Assembly: GCA_002350105.1 (NCBI GenBank)
Contig: DEDT01000059.1
Span: forward strand, 46,361-110,360
Direction: 5' to 3'
Length of the DNA: 64,000 nucleotides
From: Selenomonadaceae bacterium UBA2897
GTDB taxonomy: Bacteria > Bacillota > Negativicutes > Selenomonadales > Selenomonadaceae
Shown: positions 56,809-64,000 of the stretch, piece by piece
How the letters are laid out: each line of letters opens with the position of its first letter
How positions within the stretch are numbered: the first letter of the stretch is position 1
Notes under the pieces: generated by a model
Databases searched by the model: none
Told to the model about the DNA's origin: nothing
The model's input: the letters and a program-made list of their open reading frames with translations, nothing else
Made by a program: the position numbers and the translations under genes

Positions 56809-57618
56809 ATGGCGATTAAACTTTTCGTGACGGATCTAGATGGCACGCTGCTGCGCAGCGGCTCGCCGGTATCCCACGGCAACGTGGCGGCGGTGCAGCG
56901 GGCGGTGCGTGCAGGTGTGACGGTGACGATTGCGACGGGGCGTATGTTCCGCGCGGCGATGCCGGTCGCGCAGCAGCTGGGCGTCGATGTGCCCATCATC
57001 ACCTACAATGGCGCGCTGATCAAGCGCGTTTCGGGTGAGGTGCTGTACCAGAGCTGCCTGCCACAGGAAACGGTGCGAGAGGTCGCCCGGTTCTGCCGCG
57101 CGCAGGGCTGGTATGTGCAGCTCTACAGCAACGACGAACTCTACTACGTGGAGGAGTGCCCACAGTCGCGCGGCTACGAGGCTGAGCAGCAGATCAAGGG
57201 GCATGCCGTGGGCTGGGATGGCCTGCTCGCCCATACGGAGGGCGTTTGCAAGATGCTATCCATCACCTCGGGCAGTGAGGAGACGGATGCGCGCACGGCC
57301 ATCCTGCGCGAGCATTTCGGTGGCACGCTGAATGCCGTGCGCTCGAATGCCTGTTACGCGGAGCTCCTGATGCCGGGCGTGACTAAGGCCACGGCCCTCG
57401 TGAAGCTCGCGGAGGTACTCGGCGTAGATATCAGCGAGGTCATGGCTATCGGTGATGCGGAGAACGACCTGCCGATGCTGCAGGCTGCTGGACACGCGGT
57501 TGCGATGGGCAATGCCGTGCCCGCCGTCAAGGCCGCATGTGAGTACGAGACCAGTATGTGCGAGGCGGATGGCGTCGCGCAGGCAATCGATAAATGGGTG
57601 ATCGGGAATGGCGATTAA
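56809..57618 (+). CDS. Cof-type HAD-IIB phosphatase, copy 1
   Basis: 269 residues behind AAAGGAGAG. HAD motifs: I VTDLDGTLL (catalytic Asp pair), II TIATGRM, III Lys in GVTKATAL, and IV AIGDAENDLPML. The type IIB cap lies at about 85-190. Members dephosphorylate sugar phosphates, PLP or FMN-like compounds with broad specificity. It overlaps copy 2 by 11 bases. Confidence 0.9.
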   Translation: MAIKLFVTDLDGTLLRSGSPVSHGNVAAVQRAVRAGVTVTIATGRMFRAAMPVAQQLGVDVPIITYNGALIKRVSGEVLYQSCLPQETVREVARFCRAQGWYVQLYSNDELYYVEECPQSRGYEAEQQIKGHAVGWDGLLAHTEGVCKMLSITSGSEETDARTAILREHFGGTLNAVRSNACYAELLMPGVTKATALVKLAEVLGVDISEVMAIGDAENDLPMLQAAGHAVAMGNAVPAVKAACEYETSMCEADGVAQAIDKWVIGNGD

Positions 57619-58408
57619 ACTTATTGCGCTGGATTTAGATGGTACGCTGCTGAACTCCGACAAGGTTGTCACGCCGCGCACGCTGGCGGCCCTCAAGGCT
57701 GCGCAGGCGAAAGGCGTGGGCGTGACGATTGCGACGGGGCGCATGTTCAAGGGAGCAGAGATCTTCGGTCGGCAGATCGGGGCCAATGCGCCACTCATCT
57801 GCTGCAACGGCGGTGTCGTGGAGGAAGTCGGTGCCAGTGAGCCGCTCTTTGCGCGCCATTTGCCACCGGCGGTGGTGCGGCGGCTGCTGCAGTACTGCCA
57901 GCGCCAGGGCTGGTATGTGAACTGGTACATCGGCAACGATATCTTCGTGGACCATTACGATGAAGATTATTTCTACGCCTACCGCACGGTCAAGGATCTG
58001 CCCGTCGTCGCCGTGGGGGAACATTACCCCGACTATACCTGCGATGTGCTGCAGTGCGTGCTGCGTGACCTCACGGGCCGCGTGGGCGAGAAGACGCAGG
58101 TCATCGAGCAGATGTTCCCTCAGCATATCGTCGCCCAGCAGAATACGGGCAACAGCGCCGACCTCACGGCGCCCGATGTGGACAAGGCTCTCGGACTCAG
58201 CTGGCTGGCGCAGCGCATGGGGCTCCAGCCGGAGGAGGTCATGGCCTGCGGCGACGGCGACAACGACCTCGCGATGCTGCGCTACGCCGGTACGGCGGTC
58301 GTGCCCGCCAATGGCCTCGATGCGGCCAGGGCACTCGCGACATATCATGCGCCGTCAAACGATGAGGACGGCATCGCCGTCGCCATCGAAGACTTGGTAT
58401 TGCAATAA
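57608..58408 (+). CDS. Cof-type HAD-IIB phosphatase, copy 2
   Basis: 266 residues. Tandem paralogue of the preceding gene with ALDLDGTLLNSD, TIATGRMFKG, VDKALGLSWL and ACGDGDNDLAML. The shared starts (MAIKLF / MAIKLI) and overlap suggest local duplication. The cap region differs (EDYFYAYRTVKDLP), so substrates may differ. rapZ follows after 50 bp. Confidence 0.9.
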   Translation: MAIKLIALDLDGTLLNSDKVVTPRTLAALKAAQAKGVGVTIATGRMFKGAEIFGRQIGANAPLICCNGGVVEEVGASEPLFARHLPPAVVRRLLQYCQRQGWYVNWYIGNDIFVDHYDEDYFYAYRTVKDLPVVAVGEHYPDYTCDVLQCVLRDLTGRVGEKTQVIEQMFPQHIVAQQNTGNSADLTAPDVDKALGLSWLAQRMGLQPEEVMACGDGDNDLAMLRYAGTAVVPANGLDAARALATYHAPSNDEDGIAVAIEDLVLQ

Positions 58409-58457
58409 AAGCTCAGTCGTTTTCGCAGCGGAAGCGGCTTTTAAGGAGGCAGAAGCT

Positions 58458-59393
58458 ATGCAGGAGAATGCAAAAGACCCCGTGATTGCCGAGGAAAAAG
58501 AGAAGGATTTCCGTCTGGTCATCGTAACGGGCATGTCGGGAGGGGGCAAGACGCAGGCCTGCCGCTATATGGAGGATCTCGGCTATTTCGTCATCGACAA
58601 CCTGCCGCCGATCTTTATCCCGAAATTCGTGGAGCTTTGCCGTCATGCGGGCGGTCATGTGGGCAAGGTCGTGCTCGTCGTCGATACACGCAGCCGGGAG
58701 TTCTTCGATACGTTCGTGCAGGTGCTCGATGAGATGGATCGCGACGACCTGCCCTATGAGATGCTCTTCATGGACGCCTCGGATCCCGTGATCATCCGTC
58801 GCTACAAGGAGACGCGCCGCCGCCATCCCATGGCACCGGCTTCGCGTATTTCCGAGGGCATCGCCAAGGAGCGTGATCTGCTCGCGCCGGTGCGCGCCAA
58901 GGCGACCTATATCGTCGATACTTCCGAGCTGCGCAAGGTAGACCTGCGCGATAAGATTCACCGCCTCTTCGGCACGTCCGAAGGTGAGCAGATGAATATT
59001 AACGTGCTCTCCTTTGGCTTCAAGTTCGGTATGCCGCTGGATGCGGATCTCGTGCTTGACGTGCGCTTCCTGCCGAATCCCTTCTATATCGAGTCCATGC
59101 GCCACAAGTCCGGGACCGTGCCGGAGGTGGCGGAGTACATCGCGAAATGGCCGGTCACGCAGGAATTCCTGAACCGCCTCGATAGCCTCATCGACTTCCT
59201 CGTGCCGCAGTACATCAAAGAAGGCAAGAGCCAGCTCGTCATCGCCATCGGCTGCACGGGCGGCATGCACCGCAGCGTCTTTGTCGCAAAGCATGTCTTT
59301 GACCTGTTGGTGAACCGCGGCTATCCGACGCAGCTGGAGCACCGCGACCTCATGAAGAACGATGTGCAGGAACATGTCAGGGAGGAGTGCTGA
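58458..59393 (+). CDS. rapZ: RNase adapter/nucleotide-binding protein RapZ (YvcJ)
   Basis: 311 residues from ATG 58458 behind AAGGAGG. Seen: Walker A GMSGGGKT (about 23-30), LGYFVIDNLPP, DTRSREFF, the LDVRFLPNPFY and IAIGCTGGMHRSVF C-terminal motifs that form the glucosamine-6-phosphate-sensing domain in E. coli RapZ. In Firmicutes YvcJ is linked to competence and envelope control. Followed by yvcK and whiA in the conserved Firmicute order. Confidence 0.95.
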   Translation: MQENAKDPVIAEEKEKDFRLVIVTGMSGGGKTQACRYMEDLGYFVIDNLPPIFIPKFVELCRHAGGHVGKVVLVVDTRSREFFDTFVQVLDEMDRDDLPYEMLFMDASDPVIIRRYKETRRRHPMAPASRISEGIAKERDLLAPVRAKATYIVDTSELRKVDLRDKIHRLFGTSEGEQMNINVLSFGFKFGMPLDADLVLDVRFLPNPFYIESMRHKSGTVPEVAEYIAKWPVTQEFLNRLDSLIDFLVPQYIKEGKSQLVIAIGCTGGMHRSVFVAKHVFDLLVNRGYPTQLEHRDLMKNDVQEHVREEC

Positions 59394-59396
59394 GCC

Positions 59397-60695
59397 ATGC
59401 ATCTTTTGAAATGGCTCTACCCCGGCATGCGCTTCAAGCGCTGGCTGCTGCTGTTCTCGGCCGGCGTGATGCTGGTGAGCCTGGGCCTCGCGCTCGTATT
59501 CAACTACAAGTTTCTCGATGTCATCGAGGAAAATATCTTCCGCATCGTCTACCTGTGGAAAGGCACGTATAACTACACCTTTACCACGCTCGTGGGTATT
59601 GCGGTCGTGGCCATCGGCCTCCTCCTCATGCTCGTGGCCATGCGCTTCGTCATCCGCTCGCTGATCACGGTGCTGCTGCCCGATAACTCGGAGCGGCTTG
59701 TGGATATTATCTATGAAAAGCGCAAGTTGGGCAAAGGCCCGACGATTGCGGTCATCGGCGGCGGTCACGGTCTCTCTGTGCTGCTGCGTGGCATCAAGGA
59801 GGCCACGTCGAACGTCACGGCCGTCGTGACCGTGGCGGACGATGGCGGCTCCTCGGGGCGTCTGCGCCAGGACCTCGGCATCATTCCGCCGGGCGACCTC
59901 CGCAATTGCCTCGTGGCCCTCGCCGACACCGAGCCTTTGATGGAAAAGCTGTTCCAGTACCGCTTCAAGGGTGAGAGCGAGCTCGCGGGACACAGCTTCG
60001 GCAACCTCTTCATCGCGGCCATGACCGAGGTCACGGGCAACGTGGAGAAAGCGCTCAAGGAGTCGTCCAAGGTTCTCGCGGTCAAGGGCAACGTGCTGCC
60101 TGCTTCGGAAGAGCACGTGCGCCTCGATGCGATCATGGAGGACGGCACCATCGTCGAAGGCGAGTCCCACATCCCCGAGGCACATAAATGCATCCATCGC
60201 GTGCGCCTCTTCCCCGAGCATGTGCACCCCGTGCAGTCGGCGCTCGATGCGCTCTCGAAGGCGGATGTGATCATCCTCGGCCCGGGCTCGCTCTACACGA
60301 GCATCATGCCGAACCTGCTCGTCGATGGCATCGCCGATGTCGTGCGCCGCAGTCATGCGGTGAAGATCTACATCTGCAACGTGATGACGCAGCCGGGCGA
60401 GACGGACGGCTATACGGCCTCCATGCACGCGAAAGCCATCATCGACCATGCGGGCAAGGGTGTCATCGATTTCATGCTGGTGAACAGTCACCCCATCTCT
60501 GATGAAATGTGCACGGCTTATGCCGCGAAAGGGGCATACCCCGTGATTGTTGATGAGGATGAAATCAATGCGTTGGGCATCGGCTTCGTCAAGGCGGATA
60601 TCATCAACGAGGAAGACGTGATTCGCCACGATCCGGATAAGCTCTGCAACGCAGTCATGCAGCTCGTATTGCAGGTGCAGAGCCAGCTGGGCTAA
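59397..60695 (+). CDS. yvcK: Gluconeogenesis/cell-envelope factor YvcK (GlmR)
   Basis: 432 residues, about 100 more than B. subtilis YvcK because of an N-terminal part with two membrane helices (about 18-40 and 60-85). The core (about 120-430) has VIGGGHGLSVLLRGIK, VADDGGSSGRLR, PPGDLRNCLVALAD and NVMTQPGETDGYTA, the UDP-sugar-binding 2-phospho-lactate-transferase-like fold. It promotes carbon flow to UDP-GlcNAc and peptidoglycan. The membrane-anchored form is common in Negativicutes and Clostridia. Confidence 0.95.
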   Translation: MHLLKWLYPGMRFKRWLLLFSAGVMLVSLGLALVFNYKFLDVIEENIFRIVYLWKGTYNYTFTTLVGIAVVAIGLLLMLVAMRFVIRSLITVLLPDNSERLVDIIYEKRKLGKGPTIAVIGGGHGLSVLLRGIKEATSNVTAVVTVADDGGSSGRLRQDLGIIPPGDLRNCLVALADTEPLMEKLFQYRFKGESELAGHSFGNLFIAAMTEVTGNVEKALKESSKVLAVKGNVLPASEEHVRLDAIMEDGTIVEGESHIPEAHKCIHRVRLFPEHVHPVQSALDALSKADVIILGPGSLYTSIMPNLLVDGIADVVRRSHAVKIYICNVMTQPGETDGYTASMHAKAIIDHAGKGVIDFMLVNSHPISDEMCTAYAAKGAYPVIVDEDEINALGIGFVKADIINEEDVIRHDPDKLCNAVMQLVLQVQSQLG

Positions 60696-60708
60696 GGGAG
60701 AAGAAACT

Positions 60709-61656
60709 ATGCCATCGTTTGCCTCGGAGGTCAAGAATGAACTCGCCCATCTCACCTATGAGCAGCCATGCGACCGCCGCGCAGAGCTGGCGGCGCTCCT
60801 GCGCATGGGCGCGACGGTGAGCTTCGGGCGGCAGCATACGTTTGGCCTGACCTTTATTTCGAAGAATGCGGCAGTGGCGCGCAAGACGCTGCAGCTGCTA
60901 AAGAGCCAGCACGCCGGCCTGCATACGGAGATCACCGTGAGCCGCTCGCGCCAGCTGAACAAGCTCAGCAGCTACCAGCTGCGCGTGGCACCTTCGCCCA
61001 TGGGCACGGAGCTTTTGACACAGCTTGGCTTTCTGCATGAGGGCAGCCTCAATGTGGAGAGCGACTGGCCCATCCTGCGCAAGAGCTGCTGCCAGGCTGC
61101 TTACCTGCGCGGGGCCTTTCTCGGCGGTGGCAGTGTGAACCGGCCGGAGGCCAGCTATCATCTGGAGATGGTGACGGGCAACTATGCCTTCAGCCAGCTT
61201 CTCTACCAGCTGCTGCATCGCATGCAGTTCCCCGTGGGCGTGACGGAGCGCAAGGACGGTTATGTCGTCTACCTCAAGGAGGGCGATGCCATCGTGGATT
61301 TCCTCGGCATGCTGGAGGCGGACAAGGCCGTGGAGGCATTCGAAGTGGCGCGCAACGTCAAGGAAGTGCGCGCGCAGGTCAACCGTATTGTGAACTGCGA
61401 GACGGCGAACCTGCAGAAAGCCGTGGATGCGGCGGGCCGCCAGCTGGCTGATATCCGCCTGCTGCAGGCGGCGGGACGTTATGCGGGGCTGCCGGAGCTC
61501 CTGCACGAGACGGCGGCGGGCAGGCTCGAACACCCGGAGGCCAGCCTCAGCGAGCTCGCGGCCACGTTGCATCTCAGCAAGCCGGGACTCAACCATCGCT
61601 TCCGCAAGCTGCATGCGCTGGCGGAGGAACTGCGGCAGGAAAGGACACAGGAATGA
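60709..61656 (+). CDS. whiA: DNA-binding protein WhiA
   Basis: 315 residues. N-terminal degenerate LAGLIDADG homing-endonuclease-like domains (SYQLRVAP, CCQAAYLRGAFLGGGSVNRP) and a C-terminal helix-turn-helix (ASLSELAATLHLSKPGLNHR, about 275-300). It starts SFASEVKNELAHL as usual. WhiA acts in cell division and chromosome segregation in Firmicutes. Third gene of the rapZ-yvcK-whiA cluster. Confidence 0.95.
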   Translation: MPSFASEVKNELAHLTYEQPCDRRAELAALLRMGATVSFGRQHTFGLTFISKNAAVARKTLQLLKSQHAGLHTEITVSRSRQLNKLSSYQLRVAPSPMGTELLTQLGFLHEGSLNVESDWPILRKSCCQAAYLRGAFLGGGSVNRPEASYHLEMVTGNYAFSQLLYQLLHRMQFPVGVTERKDGYVVYLKEGDAIVDFLGMLEADKAVEAFEVARNVKEVRAQVNRIVNCETANLQKAVDAAGRQLADIRLLQAAGRYAGLPELLHETAAGRLEHPEASLSELAATLHLSKPGLNHRFRKLHALAEELRQERTQE

Positions 61657-61672
61657 GGGGAGACCGTATTTG

Positions 61673-62464
61673 ATGCGAAAAAAAACAGGTCGTATTCTGG
61701 CAGCGTGCCTGGGCGCGCTGCTGCTTTTTGTGTGCTGGCTCATCTGGTCGCCGGTGCGGGGCGTGCCCGTGTTGGAGTACCATATGACCGGTGACGACGC
61801 ATTGCCGGACGAACTGCCCTACATCGTGCCGCAGGCCGATTTGGCGGCGCAGCTTGATTATCTGCAGGCAGCAGGGTATACTACTATCACGATGCGCGAC
61901 TATCTGGCGGCGCGGCAAGGGGAATATACCCTGCCCGCGAAGCCCGTCATCCTGACCTTTGACGATGGCTATGAGGACAACTACACGGTACTGCTGCCAG
62001 AACTGGAGCAACGCGGCATGTGCGCGACGGTCTATGTGGTCACGAACGACGTGGGACTCGACCGCTACCTGACCTGGGCGCAGCTGCAGGATATGCAGCG
62101 CCGCGGCATCGAGATTGGCGGTCATACGGCAGATCACCTGCCGCTGACGACACTGGCACCGGAGGAGCAGGAAAGGCAGTTGCGCCTTTCCAGACAGCTC
62201 ATGGAGATGTACGGCCTGCAGGCCGTCGTGTCCTTTTCCTATCCGAATGGCGCTTACGATGAGGCTATCGCCCAGCGCGTCCGGGAGGCGGGCTATCAGA
62301 CAGCCGTGACGGGGGATGCGGGGCTGAACCAACCGGACACGAATCCCTACGAACTGCAGCGCATCAATGTCGCTCACCCGCGCTTCGGCCTGACGGAGTT
62401 CCGCCTGCGCCTGCTGAAGGGTGAAATCATGACGAAATTACATTGGCATCAGCATAAGATATAA
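61673..62464 (+). CDS. Polysaccharide deacetylase family protein
   Basis: 263 residues from ATG 61673, behind GAGGGGAG. N-terminal membrane anchor (ILAACLGALLLFVCWLIW). NodB fold: ILTFDDGYEDN (metal Asp and catalytic base), IGGHTADH (HxxxH/metal His), SYPNG and a C-terminal His region. It probably removes acetyl groups from a cell-surface glycan such as peptidoglycan or polyGlcNAc. The fit to peptidoglycan versus PgaB-type substrates is open. Confidence 0.88.
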   Translation: MRKKTGRILAACLGALLLFVCWLIWSPVRGVPVLEYHMTGDDALPDELPYIVPQADLAAQLDYLQAAGYTTITMRDYLAARQGEYTLPAKPVILTFDDGYEDNYTVLLPELEQRGMCATVYVVTNDVGLDRYLTWAQLQDMQRRGIEIGGHTADHLPLTTLAPEEQERQLRLSRQLMEMYGLQAVVSFSYPNGAYDEAIAQRVREAGYQTAVTGDAGLNQPDTNPYELQRINVAHPRFGLTEFRLRLLKGEIMTKLHWHQHKI

Positions 62465-62480
62465 GGAGTAATCCAGGCAA

Positions 62481-63773
62481 ATGACAATTAAAGGCAAGCT
62501 TCTTGCGCTCGCGTTGACGGGCTTTACCCTGCTCGCTACGGGTGTGGTATCGGCACAACGTCACCATACGGACACGAATTCGCATACGACGGTCAAAACA
62601 CAGGAAGAAACGCCCAGGGAAAATACGAAGGTTCTCACGGAACAGCAGAATACAGAAGGGCAGGATACGGCACGGTCCGCACAGCCTGTTGCCGGGCCGG
62701 CAGCGCAGTCGGAACCAGCAGAGTCGCCGCGCAAGCGCTTCCCCTCACGTATGATGCATCTTTGGCCCACCGTAGCCAGGGATGAAGGCGGCACGCTGCT
62801 CTTTTCCGACAGCCCGGAGTATGTGACAGAGGATGGCATCCTCTATCAGGATGTCGTGCAGGGCGATGCCCGGGTGCTTTATTATCATCTGAATCAACAG
62901 GATACGGATAAAAAAGTTGCCGTGGTGCTGGAGAGTATCGCCGATGGATTCACGGCCGTGCGGGTCACGCGCGGCGGCTACGGCCTGCCGAATGATGACT
63001 ACCTCGCCGTGGGCAAGGCCTCGCAGATCATGTACTACGGCCAGCCGGCGACGGGCCACCTCTATATGGCTAAAAACAGCAAGCGTCTGCTCGATAATAC
63101 GATGAACGAGATGGTACTGACGCCGGGCCAGCTTATCGCGGGTGTCTACGATTTCTACACGGACAAGCCTCTGCGTGTCTCGGTCATCATGTATCCGGCC
63201 GATGAGGATCCGTTCCTCTTTATGCAGCATGCCGGGGTTCAGCCTAAGGATGAAATGCGCCTGCGCGGCACCTTTACGCAGATGGATCGCGTGCTGACGA
63301 GCGAAAAAGCTTATGATCCGCGCACGGACGGCATTGTCTACTTCCCGCTGGCTGACAATATCTACGACAAATACCGCACGGGCAAGGACAGTACGGATGG
63401 CAGCCAGACCACGAACTTCGGCAATTACGGTATCAATTACCGCATCAGGATTCCTGTGGCTCCGGGCAGTGGCAAGGTGCATTACTATCTCTGTCCCCTG
63501 GGTGGTGTCTACGCCGGTGCGGTGACGGTCTCGCTGCACGGCGGGCGGCGTGATATGTTGCAGACACCGTTCGGCAGGACTTTTTTTGGCGACCAGACGC
63601 CCCCTGAGCCGGACAACGTGCAGAAGGCACGCGAGGCTGGCGTATGCATCCTGACCAAGACCGCCGAGCTCGCTGATCTCGGCACCTATGACGCCGATGA
63701 TGATGTAGAGTTTGAATTCTCGCCCCCAGGAGCTTCGAATCTGCCCGTGAATATTATCATGATGCCGGAGTAA
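62481..63773 (+). CDS. Large secreted protein of unknown function
   Basis: 430 residues. Signal peptide (LLALALTGFTLLATGVVSAQ), then a low-complexity Thr/Glu/Gln/Pro-rich linker (about 28-85) and a folded, Tyr/Gly-rich beta domain (about 90-430) with repeated 'VVLESIADGFTAVRVTRGGY' like strands. It contains one Cys pair candidate (C at about 344 and 390) and no catalytic motif that I recognise. It follows the deacetylase by 16 bp, so a cell-surface role in the same operon is likely. Terminator at 63785-63821. Confidence 0.75.
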   Translation: MTIKGKLLALALTGFTLLATGVVSAQRHHTDTNSHTTVKTQEETPRENTKVLTEQQNTEGQDTARSAQPVAGPAAQSEPAESPRKRFPSRMMHLWPTVARDEGGTLLFSDSPEYVTEDGILYQDVVQGDARVLYYHLNQQDTDKKVAVVLESIADGFTAVRVTRGGYGLPNDDYLAVGKASQIMYYGQPATGHLYMAKNSKRLLDNTMNEMVLTPGQLIAGVYDFYTDKPLRVSVIMYPADEDPFLFMQHAGVQPKDEMRLRGTFTQMDRVLTSEKAYDPRTDGIVYFPLADNIYDKYRTGKDSTDGSQTTNFGNYGINYRIRIPVAPGSGKVHYYLCPLGGVYAGAVTVSLHGGRRDMLQTPFGRTFFGDQTPPEPDNVQKAREAGVCILTKTAELADLGTYDADDDVEFEFSPPGASNLPVNIIMMPE

Positions 63774-63784
63774 GAAAAGGATAT

Positions 63785-63821
63785 GAGTGCAGCTGTCTCT
63801 GCGGGGCGGCTGCACTCTTTT
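63785..63821 (+). terminator. Terminator after the secreted protein gene
   Basis: GAGTGCAGC (63785-63793) pairs with GCTGCACTC (63809-63817), followed by TTTT. Confidence 0.85.
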
Positions 63822-63880
63822 AGGTTGGTACTTGAAAGAGGAAGACGTAGTTTCTGCCGAAGCATAGCTAGCGTAAGCGT

Positions 63881-63926
63881 GCCTCTCCCCTTGGGAGAGG
63901 TGGCCCAAAGGGCCGGAGAGGGTCAT
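63881..63926. repeat. Palindromic intergenic repeat
   Basis: CCTCTCCC-CTT-GGGAGAGG followed by GGCCCAAAGGGCC and GGAGAGGG. Two adjacent palindromes with a shared purine-rich end, like the element at 49436-49495. A repeat of this form is common between genes in related Firmicutes, to my knowledge. Confidence 0.6.
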
Positions 63927-63959
63927 GATGATTTTTCGATTTTTTTTTCATTTCCTCTG

Positions 63960-63988
63960 TTGACAAATAGGGCAAAGGCGTGTATCAT
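63960..63988 (+). promoter_or_regulatory. Promoter for a gene beyond the window
   Basis: TTGACA (63960-63965), 17 bp, TATCAT (63983-63988), pointing out of the window. Confidence 0.65.
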
Positions 63989-64000
63989 AATACAAGTCGC

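Overview
The window looks like a diderm Firmicute of the Negativicutes, most likely a Selenomonadaceae relative of Selenomonas or Mitsuokella. Firmicute-type genes and synteny (rapZ-yvcK-whiA, alr, a DUF951 protein) sit beside outer-membrane biology: an LptD-like protein, a full set of heptose and lipopolysaccharide-core genes, and five tandem S-layer-homology (SLH) porins with aromatic C-terminal beta-barrel signals. I saw no insertion sequence, prophage or CRISPR array. Functional names come from motif and family recognition; no database search was run.

Layout. 1-260: end of a VapB-type antitoxin with a repeat-bearing promoter. 474-6540: type I restriction-modification operon hsdM-hsdS-hsdR. 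6693-10708: small membrane protein, larE, a BASS-family transporter and an APC permease. 11040-19156: LuxR-type regulator, two DUF1989 proteins, a biotin carboxylase of the urea/guanidine type, an amidase-only allophanate hydrolase and two divergent PII proteins; together a nitrogen-assimilation operon that probably handles guanidine rather than urea. 19228-20439: dicarboxylate/amino-acid symporter. 20606-20681: tRNA-Ala(CGC). 21026-29231: uptake [NiFe] hydrogenase (small subunit, large subunit, cytochrome b) and the maturation genes hypA, hypB, protease, hypC, hypD, hypE, plus a small protein carrying a HypB-like cysteine motif; hypF is absent. 29360-31919: secreted protein, CDF metal transporter, second secreted protein. 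32428-43163: LPS block (lptD-like, two heptose kinases, adenylyltransferase, three heptosyltransferase-family genes of which one is internally deleted, an LTA-synthase-like sulfatase, hldD, gmhB). 43226-44246: omega-amidase-like hydrolase and DUF951 protein. 44514-52479: five SLH porins. 52793-53036: a 32-residue membrane peptide facing a small RNA complementary to its start region. 53147-63773: alr, MFS transporter, two Cof-type phosphatases, rapZ-yvcK-whiA, polysaccharide deacetylase and a large secreted protein of unknown role.

Two features stand out as possibly undescribed. First, all five porin genes share an RNA leader: a promoter with a 17-bp spacer, then a helix starting close to the predicted transcription start whose sequence differs in every copy yet stays complementary, enclosing a hairpin with a conserved 12-nt loop (GAAACATGGACA-like). 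That is the pattern expected of a structured cis-regulatory RNA controlling outer-membrane porins. Second, the small hydrophobic peptide at 52793-52891 and the divergent short RNA at about 52982-53036 share 14+6 nt of complementarity over the peptide's start codon, which fits a type I toxin-antitoxin pair. Both are read directly from sequence and need covariation analysis and RNA mapping.
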